A stretch of DNA of 47,841 nucleotides from an uncultured Clostridia bacterium (GTDB lineage: Bacteria; Bacillota; Clostridia; Christensenellales; Borkfalkiaceae). Where the stretch lies: positions 1 through 47,841 of the forward strand of contig CANRND010000019.1 in the NCBI GenBank assembly GCA_947631905.1. Direction: 5' to 3'. Under the pieces are notes generated by a model. That model had not been told where the DNA came from and did not search any database. It worked only from the letters and a program-made list of their open reading frames with translations. The position numbers and the translations under genes are program-made. Positions 1 to 7,047 of the stretch are shown in pieces (positions within the stretch are counted from its first letter, which is position 1; each line of letters opens with the position of its first letter).

Positions 1-112
1 TGACGATAGCAGAGAGGATCCACCTGTTCCCATCCCGAACACAGAAGTTAAGCTCTCTTACGCCGAAAGTACTTGGGTCTTACCCCCGGGAGGATAGGTA
101 GTTGCCACCTTC
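1..112 (+). rRNA. rrf: 5S ribosomal RNA (5' end cut by window edge)
   Basis: The sequence carries the 5S core, including the tract that reads cctgttcccatcccgaacac (24-43) and gaagttaagctctc, and it closes with gttgccacc near 101-109. Only a few 5' bases are missing. It is the last gene of an rRNA operon entering from the left and is followed at once by a strong terminator. Confidence 0.93.
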
Positions 113-120
113 CAACAAGA

Positions 121-155
121 AAAGACACCGCACCCGCGGTGTCTTTTCTTGTTTT
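121..155 (+). terminator. Terminator of the rRNA operon
   Basis: A perfect 12-bp stem (121-132 with 137-148) closes a 4-nt loop (accc) and is followed by a T-rich run. It lies 9 nt after the 5S end. Confidence 0.92.
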
Positions 156-171
156 TGTGTTCTCTTTTCTA

Positions 172-345
172 AAATGTCACCCTGAGCGGAACGAAGTGGA
201 GTCGAATGGGTCTCCACCGCATTATAATAAGGTGAGATTTCTCCACTCCGCCTGCGGCTTCGGTCGAAATGACAATTTAGGAGACAGAATGCTGTTCTCA
301 AATGTCATTTCGAGCTTGTCGAGAATCTCCACCTTAATTTTAATT
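172..345. repeat. Intergenic palindromic repeat, 'gtcatttcga' family (R1)
   Basis: This holds inverted segments of the type 'caccctgagcggaacgaagt', 'gagatttctccactc' and 'cggtcgaaatgac', then a second unit, 'gtcatttcgagcttgtcgag'. The same words recur at 528-740, 13120-13360 and 36658-36800. No coding sequence is credible here. Nothing recognisable lies between 346 and 440. Confidence 0.75.
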
Positions 346-441
346 ACGCAAGTCTAAATGGACTTAGTGGAGATTTTTAACGCGGATCATGATAAAATCA
401 AAGTAAGCCATAGCGGTATGTTTGCGACAACAACAATGAAG

Positions 442-471
442 CCCTCCCCCGCGCGCATGCGCGGGGGAGGG
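442..471. repeat. Long GC hairpin in the rRNA-rrf2 spacer
   Basis: A perfect 13-bp stem (442-454 with 459-471) closes the 4-nt loop gcat. No T-run follows, so it is more likely a mobile palindrome than a terminator. It resembles the C/G-tract palindromes at 30280, 35109, 35308 and 47502. Confidence 0.6.
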
Positions 472-527
472 GTAGGGAGGGGGTACATGGTACACTTCCC
501 CTCAAACAAGTTGGGGGAAGCAAGAAG

Positions 528-740
528 TTGAGATTTCTCGACTTCGGCTAACGCCTGCGCTCGAAATGACGTAATTAAGAAAATGCGGTGGAGATTTCTC
601 GACTACGCCACTTCGTCACTGGCGCTCCTCGTGCCGCCCTTGACAACATAGAGCGTGCGGGCGGGGCGAAATGACGTGATTAAGAAAATGCAGTTGAGAT
701 TTCTCGACTTCGGCTAACGCCTGCGCTCGAAATGACAATT
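528..740. repeat. R1 repeat cluster, three diverged units
   Basis: 'gagatttctcgact' occurs three times, near 531, 591 and 697, each paired with a downstream 'cgaaatgac'. The first and third also share 'tcggctaacgcctgcgctcg'. They form a direct array of hairpin elements. No gene is seen between the 5S terminator and 774. Confidence 0.65.
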
Positions 741-773
741 ATAAATGCGGGCAAACGCGCCCGAAGGGACAAA

Positions 774-810
774 AAGCACGGGGCGGATGCACATAAAGCC
801 ATCCGCCCCG
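774..810 (-). terminator. Terminator of the isc operon
   Basis: A 10-bp stem, ggggcggatg (780-789) with catccgcccc (800-809), is followed on the minus strand by a short T-run (complement of 774-778). It lies about 20 nt past the rrf2 stop. Confidence 0.8.
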
Positions 811-830
811 CTTGTCAGCCTGAGTGTTTT

Positions 831-1235
831 TCAAACCCGTTGGAGCGTCAGTTCGGCAAGGCTGTACTTTTTCAGACAGTCGTCTACCGCCTCGTCGAGG
901 GCGCGCCACATGGGGAGCGTGGGACAGGTCCCCGCGCGGGGGCAGTCGCCGTCTTTCGCGCATTCCGCCGCCGCGAGAGAAGTCTCCGTCACACGCAAAA
1001 TGTCCGCCGCAGTACACTCTTCGGGGGAACGGGTGAGCAAATACCCGCCGTTTTTGCCGCGCGCGCTCTCCACAAGCCCCGCCTTTGCAAGCTCGGTCAT
1101 GATCTGCTCCAAAAACTTATGCGGGATCTCCTCTTCCGCCGCAAGTTCTTTGAGCGGAACGGGTCCGCTTTTCTCCCGCGCCGCAAGCGCGATCATCACC
1201 CTCAGGGCGTATCTTCCCTTTGCGGAGACGATCAT
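831..1235 (-). CDS. Rrf2/IscR-type transcriptional regulator
   Basis: This 134-residue protein has an N-terminal winged helix (residues 1-65, with GGYLLTRSPEE following the wing). Its cysteines C92, C98 and C104 are spaced C-x5-C-x5-C, the same spacing and numbering as the [2Fe-2S] ligands of E. coli IscR. The fourth IscR ligand, His107, is Leu here. It is the last gene of iscS-iscU-rrf2, and its ATG overlaps the iscU stop (ATGA, 1232-1235). I infer that it senses Fe-S status and represses its own operon through the inverted repeat at 2889-2912. Classical isc operons place the regulator first, so its distal position is a variation. A CymR-like role is the alternative, but the cysteines argue against it. 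Confidence 0.88.
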   Translation of the reverse strand: MIVSAKGRYALRVMIALAAREKSGPVPLKELAAEEEIPHKFLEQIMTELAKAGLVESARGKNGGYLLTRSPEECTAADILRVTETSLAAAECAKDGDCPRAGTCPTLPMWRALDEAVDDCLKKYSLAELTLQRV

Positions 1236-1669
1236 TCGGGCTTCTCCTCGCAGTGGGCGCAGGACGTCTCGCGGAACAGGCTCTCGTCGTAGGGGATGTG
1301 GTTTTTGGTGTAATAGTCGAGGATCGCCGCCTTGATCGCCTCTTCGGCAAGCACGGAGCAGTGCATTTTATAGGCGGGGAGACCGTCGAGCGCCTCGGCA
1401 ACCGCCTTATTGGTGAGCGTGAGCGCCTCGGAGAGCGGCTTCCCTTTGATGAGTTCGGTCGCCATCGAACTCGACGCAATCGCGCTGCCGCAACCGAACG
1501 TTTCGAATTTCACGTCCGATATGATGTCCCCGTCGATTTTAAGATAGATCTTCATGATGTCGCCGCACTTGGCATTGCCGACTTCGCCCACGCCGTCGGC
1601 GTTCTCGATCACGCCTACGTTGCGCGGATGTTTGAAATGGTCCATTACTTTTTCGCTGTATAACGACAT
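1232..1669 (-). CDS. Iron-sulfur cluster scaffold protein, NifU/IscU family
   Basis: This 145-residue protein is a single-domain U-type scaffold. It shows the three cluster-ligand cysteines C35 (in CGD), C60 (in FGCGSAIASS) and C104 (in MHCSVLAEEAI), plus D37. It receives sulfur from the adjacent desulfurase and passes clusters to apoproteins. The start is set at 1669 by gaggtaatgtt ahead of ATG and by the family N-terminus SEKVMDHFKHPRNVG, although the frame stays open further upstream. An extra C-terminal CAHC (C137, C140) lies beyond the usual fold, and its role is unknown. It follows iscS by 20 bp and overlaps rrf2 by 4 bp. Confidence 0.93.
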   Translation of the reverse strand: MSLYSEKVMDHFKHPRNVGVIENADGVGEVGNAKCGDIMKIYLKIDGDIISDVKFETFGCGSAIASSSMATELIKGKPLSEALTLTNKAVAEALDGLPAYKMHCSVLAEEAIKAAILDYYTKNHIPYDESLFRETSCAHCEEKPE

Positions 1670-1689
1670 AACATTACCTCTTTTTTCGG

Positions 1690-2877
1690 TTATAAAATAT
1701 ACTGTCTCTTTCCCTCTTGAAGGTCCCGCCAAACGGGAGACATGCCCCGCAGATACGCCACGACCTGCGGGATCTTTTCGGACATGTATGCGATCTCTTC
1801 CTCGGTGGTCTCTTCGGAAAGGGTGAGCCGCAGGGACCCGTGCGCCACGTCGTGGACTCTTCCTATCGCAAGCAACACGTGCGAGGGGTCGAGCGAACCC
1901 GACGTGCAGGCGGAACCCGACGAGGCGCAGATGCCCTCTTCGTCGAGGAGCAACAGGAGCGATTCGCCCTCGATGCCCTCGAAACAGAAACTCACGTTGC
2001 CGCACAGCCGCTTTACGGGGTCCCCGTTGAGCGCGCAGTGGGGAATCTTACTCAAATTTGCGATGAGTTCGTCGCGCAGAGCAGAAACTTTTTTCATATA
2101 GGCGGGAAGATCGCGCGTCGCCTCTTCGAGCGCCGCCGCCATCGCGGCAATGGCGGGTAAGTTTTCGGTCCCCGCGCGCTTTCCACGTTCCTGCGCGCCG
2201 CCCTCGATCAGGTTAGAAAGGGGCGCTCCCTTTCTCACATACAGCGCGCCCACGCCGCGGGGTGCGCCGAACTTGTGTCCCGAAAGAGCGAGATAGTCGC
2301 AATTTAGTTCGTTCACGTTGACGGGCATATGTCCCACCGCCTGCACCGCGTCGGTGTGAAAGGGGATCTTTTTCGCGCGGCAAATTCGGCCGATCTCGGA
2401 GACAGGTTGCAGGGTGCCGATCTCGTTGTTGGCTAGCATCACCGAAACAAGGCAGGTGTTTTCGTCGATTGCCTTTTCCGCGTCCTCAACTTTTACGATC
2501 CCGTCCGTTCCGACGGGAAGAAGCACGACCTCGAAGCCCTCTTTCTCCAATTTTTTCAGCGCATGCAGAACGGCGTGGTGTTCGATCGCCGTGGAAACGA
2601 TTTTTTTCTTCCCTTTCTTTGCGCCGAACGTTGCGGCGCTCAAAATCGCCTGGTTGTCCGATTCGCTCCCGCCCGAAGTAAAGTAGATCTCCTCGGGTCT
2701 CGCGCCCAAAACGGCGGCGACCTTTTCACGGCAACGGGTGAGTTCCTCTTTCGCCCTCTGTCCCGCCGAGTGCAGGGAAGAGGGGTTCCCGAAATAGGTC
2801 TCCGCCGTCGAAAGAAAGGCTTTCAGCGCGGCGGGGCGTACTTTCGTCGTCGCCGCATTGTCCGCATAAACAAACAT
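1690..2877 (-). CDS. iscS: Cysteine desulfurase, IscS/NifS type
   Basis: This 395-residue class V PLP enzyme takes sulfur from cysteine, giving alanine and an enzyme-bound persulfide. K202 in LALSGHKFG is the PLP lysine, H100-H101 sit in the cofactor-stacking loop, and C324 in SSGSACTSG is the persulfide cysteine. Its length and N-terminus (YADNAATTKVRP) are full. It is the first gene of the isc operon. The ATG at 2877 is preceded by aaggagag. Together with the scaffold it forms the minimal Fe-S assembly pair, and no chaperones (hscA/hscB) are present. The exact subfamily, NifS-like or IscS, cannot be decided by eye. Confidence 0.93.
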   Translation of the reverse strand: MFVYADNAATTKVRPAALKAFLSTAETYFGNPSSLHSAGQRAKEELTRCREKVAAVLGARPEEIYFTSGGSESDNQAILSAATFGAKKGKKKIVSTAIEHHAVLHALKKLEKEGFEVVLLPVGTDGIVKVEDAEKAIDENTCLVSVMLANNEIGTLQPVSEIGRICRAKKIPFHTDAVQAVGHMPVNVNELNCDYLALSGHKFGAPRGVGALYVRKGAPLSNLIEGGAQERGKRAGTENLPAIAAMAAALEEATRDLPAYMKKVSALRDELIANLSKIPHCALNGDPVKRLCGNVSFCFEGIEGESLLLLLDEEGICASSGSACTSGSLDPSHVLLAIGRVHDVAHGSLRLTLSEETTEEEIAYMSEKIPQVVAYLRGMSPVWRDLQEGKRQYIL

Positions 2878-2888
2878 GGTCTCTCCTT

Positions 2889-2912
2889 ATTCCTACTAAA
2901 TTCATAGGGAAT
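2889..2912. promoter_or_regulatory. Candidate Rrf2-family operator on the isc promoter
   Basis: ATTCC (2889-2893) and GGAAT (2908-2912) form outer arms, and CCTA (2892-2895) and TAGG (2905-2908) form inner arms around an AT-rich centre. The repeat touches the -10 box and covers the start point of iscS transcription. Nearby rrf2 is the likely ligand, which is inference. Confidence 0.5.
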
Positions 2913-2939
2913 TATAGCATGCCGCGGGGGGCTTGTCAA
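2911..2939 (-). promoter_or_regulatory. Sigma-A promoter of the isc operon
   Basis: On the minus strand TTGACA (2934-2939), a 17-bp spacer and TATAAT (2911-2916) match the consensus exactly. Confidence 0.85.
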
Positions 2940-2999
2940 GCATTTCAATGATAGTTTTCTCCGTTTGGGCGGGGATGATCGGTTTTTCACAAAAATTGT

Positions 3000-3028
3000 T
3001 TGACTATTTTTTTCGGAACGGCTATAAT
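3000..3028 (+). promoter_or_regulatory. Sigma-A promoter of the Wzz-like gene
   Basis: TTGACT (3000-3005), a 17-bp spacer and TATAAT (3023-3028), followed by gcggagg (3044-3050) and ATG at 3059. It is divergent from the isc promoter. Confidence 0.85.
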
Positions 3029-3058
3029 ATTGCCATAACAGAAGCGGAGGTCCTCGTG

Positions 3059-4318
3059 ATGGAAGAAACCCAATCCGGCGTAACGTTTGGCGAAATCGTC
3101 AAAGCCGTCAAAAAGCGGCTCTGGATCGTACTGATCGCCACGCTTGCGCTCGCCGTTTTGGCGGTGCTTGCGGCGCAGTACCTCTTTAATCCGTCCGGAA
3201 GCACATACAGTCTTTCGTTCACGCTCTCATATCCGGGCAGCGATACGGGGAAATATCCCGACGGTTCTCCCTTTTACTACCAGGAGATCATCTCGCTCGA
3301 AGCGTTGAACGCGGCCAAGACTTCCGACGGGCGGTTCGACAAGATCAATGTGGAAAAACTTTCGGAAAAGGACGGGATCTCCATTGAACTGTCCGAGACG
3401 GAGGGCAAATATACGCTCACGACGAAAGCCCGCTATTTCTCGAACAGGACGGAGGCGACCCTGTTTTTGCGCGATCTTGCAAAGCGGCCCCTTATCACGG
3501 CGGTGGAAAAGTCCAAGTCGGCGAGCTACACGCTCGACGAAGCGGCATTCCACAGCGCGGGGTACGAGGGCAGGCTCGAAGTTCTCGCGCGGCAGAAAGA
3601 GAGTATTCTGGCGCAGTACGACGAATGGATCGAACTCTACCGTGAAAACTATTCCGCGGCGGGCAAGACCCTTGCCAATCACCGCGCGGAAGCGGACGTT
3701 TTGTTCAGCGACGTGGTGCAGTCGTCTCTTGCTTCGGAGTTGGAGACCAACGGCTACGTTCTATTGGAGTATTTAGATGCGCAGAGAAAGGCGCTTCAAG
3801 CGGAAAAGGCGGAGAACGAACGGAAGATCGAGGCGCTCCGCGGCGCGCTCAAAGATTCTCCCTCCTTAGCGCTCATGGCGGACGACGAGACCTCTACCAC
3901 GGTTCAAAAGCCGCTCGATCTTTCCGAGACCCTTGCCGCCCTGCTCGTGCGCAACGTGCAGATCGACAGCCAGCTTCAAGCGCTCACCGAGGACAACATC
4001 AAGGCCTTTGACGCGCGGCTCGACGAAGTGTATGCCGCCCTGCAAAGCGCGGCCAGCAAGGTGCAGGCGGTGGGCAACGCCCTCTGCGAACAGGAGGCGC
4101 GCGTCTATTTCGATACGGCGCAAGCGGTGCAGAATGGAGGGATCGGCCTCGCGCTTGCCGCGGTGGGCGGACTGGTCATCGGCTTTTTGCTCTCCTGCCT
4201 CGTGGTCTGCCTTGTAGAGATCCCGAAATCGCGCAGATTGGTCGGGGAAGAAGTCCCGCAGACGGACAAAAGCGCGGACGGATCGCCGGACGGAGATAAT
4301 AACGAAACTCAAAAATGA
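3059..4318 (+). CDS. Wzz/chain-length-determinant-like membrane protein
   Basis: This protein has 419 residues. A short cytoplasmic N-terminus (VTFGEIVKAVKKRLW) is followed by a first membrane helix (about 20-42), a long outside domain with coiled-coil stretches (about 150-300), and a second helix (about 365-390, GGIGLALAAVGGLVIGFLLSCLVVCLV). This is the topology of Wzz/YveK polysaccharide co-polymerases. The start at 3059 fits the promoter at 3000-3028 and its RBS; a frame open from 2933 would run through the promoter. No kinase (Wze/CpsD) or glycosyltransferase genes are nearby, so a role in envelope polymer length control is only inferred. A hairpin separates it from the next gene. Confidence 0.7.
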   Translation: MEETQSGVTFGEIVKAVKKRLWIVLIATLALAVLAVLAAQYLFNPSGSTYSLSFTLSYPGSDTGKYPDGSPFYYQEIISLEALNAAKTSDGRFDKINVEKLSEKDGISIELSETEGKYTLTTKARYFSNRTEATLFLRDLAKRPLITAVEKSKSASYTLDEAAFHSAGYEGRLEVLARQKESILAQYDEWIELYRENYSAAGKTLANHRAEADVLFSDVVQSSLASELETNGYVLLEYLDAQRKALQAEKAENERKIEALRGALKDSPSLALMADDETSTTVQKPLDLSETLAALLVRNVQIDSQLQALTEDNIKAFDARLDEVYAALQSAASKVQAVGNALCEQEARVYFDTAQAVQNGGIGLALAAVGGLVIGFLLSCLVVCLVEIPKSRRLVGEEVPQTDKSADGSPDGDNNETQK

Positions 4319-4328
4319 TCCAACATAC

Positions 4329-4356
4329 GCCGCGGCGAACCCCGCGGCTCTTTTTC
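4329..4356 (+). terminator. Hairpin with T-run between the Wzz-like gene and the next gene
   Basis: Stem gccgcgg (4329-4335) with ccgcggc (4342-4348), then tcttttt. It may be a partial terminator, because the next gene starts 18 nt later and has no visible promoter of its own. Confidence 0.6.
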
Positions 4357-4373
4357 GGAAAAAGGAGTAGAAA

Positions 4374-5348
4374 ATGAAACATCGTGCAAAAATTGCGGTC
4401 ATATCGGTTTTTCTTGCGCTCTTTGCGGCGCTCGCGGTATTCCTCTGTGTGTGGTTTTTCGGCGCGGACTATTCGGCGTTTGATGCGGCGGTCCGCGCGG
4501 AAGCGTCCATTCCGGGGCTTGAAAGCGGCATTTCCCCGCAGGGCCTTTGCCCGCTGCCCCAAGAGAGCGGCTACCGCTTTGCAATGAGCGGCTACATCAA
4601 GGGCGCGCCCTCGCGCGTCTACCTCTTCGGCGGGGACAAGGAACCGAAATACGTCACCCTTAAAGATGAAAAGGGGGATATTTCCACCCACTTCGGCGGG
4701 ATCACTTGTACGGAAAACCATCTCGTCGTTGCGAGCGGAAAGAAACTCGTGCGCTTTTCCCTGGCCGACGCGCTCGCGGCCGAAAACGGCGGCGCGGTAA
4801 CGGTCAAGGACAGCTTCGAAGTCGAAGGCTTCCGCAGCGTCGCCTATTGCTACTTCTACGGCGGCATGCTGTACGCGGGCGAATTTTACCGCCCCGGCAA
4901 CTATGAGACGGACCAGAGCCATCATATCGCCGTCGCGGACGGGGAAACGAACTACGGCATCATTTACGCCTATGAGGCGGACGAGAACGCGCAAGGCGGG
5001 GTAAAGAGTACAACGCCCGTGTACGCGGTCTCCGTCCGGGAGCAGGTGCAGGGCTTTGCCGTGTGGGGAAATGGCGTTGCGCTCTCCACCTCGTACGGGC
5101 TACCCGATTCCCGCCTTTGGTACTATGAGAATCCGTTCGGCGGGGAGGCGCAGGGGAACTTGAACGGCGTGCCGCTCTACATCCTGGGCAAAAACAACCT
5201 CACGGCGACTTTCGACATGCCCTGCATGAGCGAGGAGATCTTCGAGCAAGGGGGCAGAATTTATATTCTGTTCGAGTCCAAGAGCAACCAATACAAACAA
5301 TTCGTGCGACGGCAGATCGCGGACGTGCTGTCCGTCGCGGTCGGGTGA
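4374..5348 (+). CDS. Membrane-anchored or secreted protein of unknown function
   Basis: This 324-residue protein has one N-terminal hydrophobic segment (about 7-31, KIAVISVFLALFAALAVFLCVWFFG) with no clear signal-peptidase site. The outside part is rich in short beta-like repeats that resemble propeller blades (PSRVYLFGGDKEPKYVTL, ENHLVVASGKKLVRFSLADAL, AYCYFYGGMLYAGEFY, VWGNGVALSTSYGLPDS). I do not recognise the family. The RBS aaaggag lies 9 nt before ATG. Its stop overlaps the GTG of the next gene by 4 bp (GTGA), so the two are translationally coupled, probably in one transcript with the Wzz-like gene and asparaginase. Confidence 0.65.
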   Translation: MKHRAKIAVISVFLALFAALAVFLCVWFFGADYSAFDAAVRAEASIPGLESGISPQGLCPLPQESGYRFAMSGYIKGAPSRVYLFGGDKEPKYVTLKDEKGDISTHFGGITCTENHLVVASGKKLVRFSLADALAAENGGAVTVKDSFEVEGFRSVAYCYFYGGMLYAGEFYRPGNYETDQSHHIAVADGETNYGIIYAYEADENAQGGVKSTTPVYAVSVREQVQGFAVWGNGVALSTSYGLPDSRLWYYENPFGGEAQGNLNGVPLYILGKNNLTATFDMPCMSEEIFEQGGRIYILFESKSNQYKQFVRRQIADVLSVAVG

Positions 5349-5914
5349 AGCGCTCTTTCGCGGCGCTCCGCTTTACCGAGGATCCCAACCTTGCGGATCG
5401 GGTATACTGGTATCTGACGGAGATCCCGCTTGCCGTCGGGGAACGGGTGCTTGCGCCAGTCGGCGCGCACGACAGGTTGCAGGCGGCGCGGGTGGAAAAG
5501 ACGCTTTCCGCCGAGGAAAAGGAAGCCCCTTACGATCTGCGGCTCATCAAAAAGGTCGCGGCAAAGTACGGCGCGCGCAAGCTCGTTTTAGACGGCGCGG
5601 AGTTGCTTGAATTCGGCGGGGTGCGCTACGATGAAAAGCGCTATACCCCGTTCGGGAAACTCTTTCTTGCAAAAGAGCCGCTAAGCGAAACGGAAACTCT
5701 GTCTGCATACGGCATTGAAAAGACTCTCTTGCTCCCCGCAGACGACCCCGCGCTCTATCAAGAGATCGCCCACACCGCGGGCGGGGCGTTGCTTGTCGGC
5801 AAGGATGGAGAGGCGGCTTTCCGCAACCTGTATGCGTTTTTGCGGGGCGAAAGCCTTGCGGTAGAGGGGACGGACGGGGAGACCCTGTTTTTTATCAAGG
5901 AGAAACTGCGTTGA
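5345..5914 (+). CDS. Conserved-looking protein of unknown function
   Basis: This 189-residue soluble protein starts with GTG inside the stop of the preceding gene. Its first 55 residues (including IPLAVGERVLAPVGAHDRLQ) weakly recall the small beta domain at the N-terminus of PriA-like proteins, but there is no helicase part. The rest is a mixed alpha/beta segment without motifs that I can name. It overlaps the TTG start of the asparaginase by 4 bp, so it belongs to the same operon. Function unknown. Confidence 0.6.
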   Translation: MKRSFAALRFTEDPNLADRVYWYLTEIPLAVGERVLAPVGAHDRLQAARVEKTLSAEEKEAPYDLRLIKKVAAKYGARKLVLDGAELLEFGGVRYDEKRYTPFGKLFLAKEPLSETETLSAYGIEKTLLLPADDPALYQEIAHTAGGALLVGKDGEAAFRNLYAFLRGESLAVEGTDGETLFFIKEKLR

Positions 5915-6897
5915 AAAATATTCTCATGATCGCAACAGGCGGCACCATCGCCTCGAAAAACAGCGGCGCGGGTCTTGCGCCCGCGCTCACTTCCAAAGAG
6001 CTGCTCGCAAGCGTCCCCGAGATCGCGGACGTTTGCAACGTGACCGAACTCCAACCGTTCAATCTCGACAGCACGGACGTATATTACAGGCATTGGTTGG
6101 AGATCGCCCGTATCATAGAGGAGAATTACGGAAAATACGACGGGTTCGTGATCACCCACGGCACGGACACGATGGCCTACACGGCGGCGGCGCTGAGCTA
6201 TCTCATTCAGGACAGCCCCAAACCGATCGTTCTCACGGGTTCGCAAAAGTCGGTCTATCTGCGCGATACGGACGCGCGCGGAAATCTCCTCGACGCATTC
6301 TCTTACTGCGTCGACAGCGGCGCTATGGGGGTAAAGGTGGTGTTCGACGGAAAGGTCATTCTGGGGACCCGCGCCAAAAAGACGCGCACCCGCAGCTACA
6401 ACGCCTTTTCCAGCGTGGATTTTCCCGACGTCGCCATGCTCCGCGACGGCAAGCCCGTCTACTATGTCTCGGAAGAAAAACCGCATACGGTCCGCTTTTT
6501 CCATGCGCTCGACCCCGAGATTTTCGTGCTGAAAATGTTCCCCGGTTTGCGCGCGGACGTTCTCGGCTATCTTTCCGATCACTGCGACGGGCTGATTTTG
6601 GAGACGTTCGGCTCGGGCGGGCTTCCGAACTACCGCGACGACGAATTTTTTACCCGTCTCAAAGCCTTTCTCGCAAAGGGAAAAACGGTGTTGGCCTCCA
6701 CGCAGGTGGAGCGGGAGGGGAGCGCCCTATTCAACTATGAAGTGGGGCGGCGGCTCATGGACTGCGGCGTCCTTGAAACGCGCAACATGACGCTCGAAAG
6801 CGCGGTCGCCAAGCTCATGTGGATCCTTGCGCAGACCAAACAGCGGGACGAGGTACAAGAGCTGTTCTATACTCCCGTGGCAAAAGATATTTTTTAG
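5911..6897 (+). CDS. L-asparaginase, type I-like
   Basis: This 328-residue enzyme hydrolyses asparagine to aspartate and ammonia. The first active-site motif is ATGGTIAS with nucleophile T12; the second is ITHGTDTMAYTA with T85 and D86. A third region, IVLTGSQ, also matches the family. There is no signal peptide, so it is cytosolic. The TTG start (5911) follows aaggag and overlaps the upstream stop; the first ATG (codon 6) would come too close to the catalytic loop. It is the last gene of the 3059-6897 run. Confidence 0.9.
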   Translation: MKNILMIATGGTIASKNSGAGLAPALTSKELLASVPEIADVCNVTELQPFNLDSTDVYYRHWLEIARIIEENYGKYDGFVITHGTDTMAYTAAALSYLIQDSPKPIVLTGSQKSVYLRDTDARGNLLDAFSYCVDSGAMGVKVVFDGKVILGTRAKKTRTRSYNAFSSVDFPDVAMLRDGKPVYYVSEEKPHTVRFFHALDPEIFVLKMFPGLRADVLGYLSDHCDGLILETFGSGGLPNYRDDEFFTRLKAFLAKGKTVLASTQVEREGSALFNYEVGRRLMDCGVLETRNMTLESAVAKLMWILAQTKQRDEVQELFYTPVAKDIF

Positions 6898-6904
6898 CGG
6901 CAGA

Positions 6905-6957
6905 CCTGCCCCCTTTTAAGGGGCGGGTGGCATGGCATAAGCCATGACAGGTGGGGG
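6905..6957. repeat. Compound palindromic element
   Basis: An inner hairpin, catggc-ataa-gccatg (6931-6946), is flanked by C-rich and G-rich tracts (6909-6913 and 6952-6956). It is of the same general style as the C/G-tract elements at 30280, 35109, 35308 and 47502. Confidence 0.45.
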
Positions 6958-6970
6958 TTCTTATAATACT

Positions 6971-7008
6971 GCGGCGGCGCGGACATTTTGTCCGCGCCGC
7001 CGCTTTTT
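6971..7008 (+). terminator. Terminator after the asparaginase gene
   Basis: A 15-bp perfect stem (6971-6985 with 6989-7003), loop ttt, then TTTTT. Confidence 0.92.
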
Positions 7009-7012
7009 ATGC

Positions 7013-7041
7013 TTGACAAACGCAAACGTTTGTTTTATAAT
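7013..7041 (+). promoter_or_regulatory. Consensus promoter of dinB with an internal palindrome
   Basis: TTGACA (7013-7018), a 17-bp spacer and TATAAT (7036-7041). The spacer is centred on the palindrome CAAACGTTTG (7023-7032), a likely operator. The expected start point is the ATG itself (7048). Confidence 0.85.
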
Positions 7042-7047
7042 GGAGAT

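Noticed and set aside
73..357. Open frame over the 5S end and first repeat
   Set aside because: It overlaps the rRNA and its terminator, and the rest is repeat sequence.
346..440. tRNA gene after the 5S rRNA
   Set aside because: No cloverleaf, T-loop consensus or CCA end could be found.
7020..7033. CcpA cre site at dinB
   Set aside because: Compared with the cre consensus, too many conserved outer positions are missing.
7013..7041. LexA (SOS) box in the dinB promoter
   Set aside because: The caaac...gtttg arms do not have the spacing of the Bacillota LexA box (CGAAC-n4-GTTCG); the CpG-centred palindrome fits a LacI-type site better.
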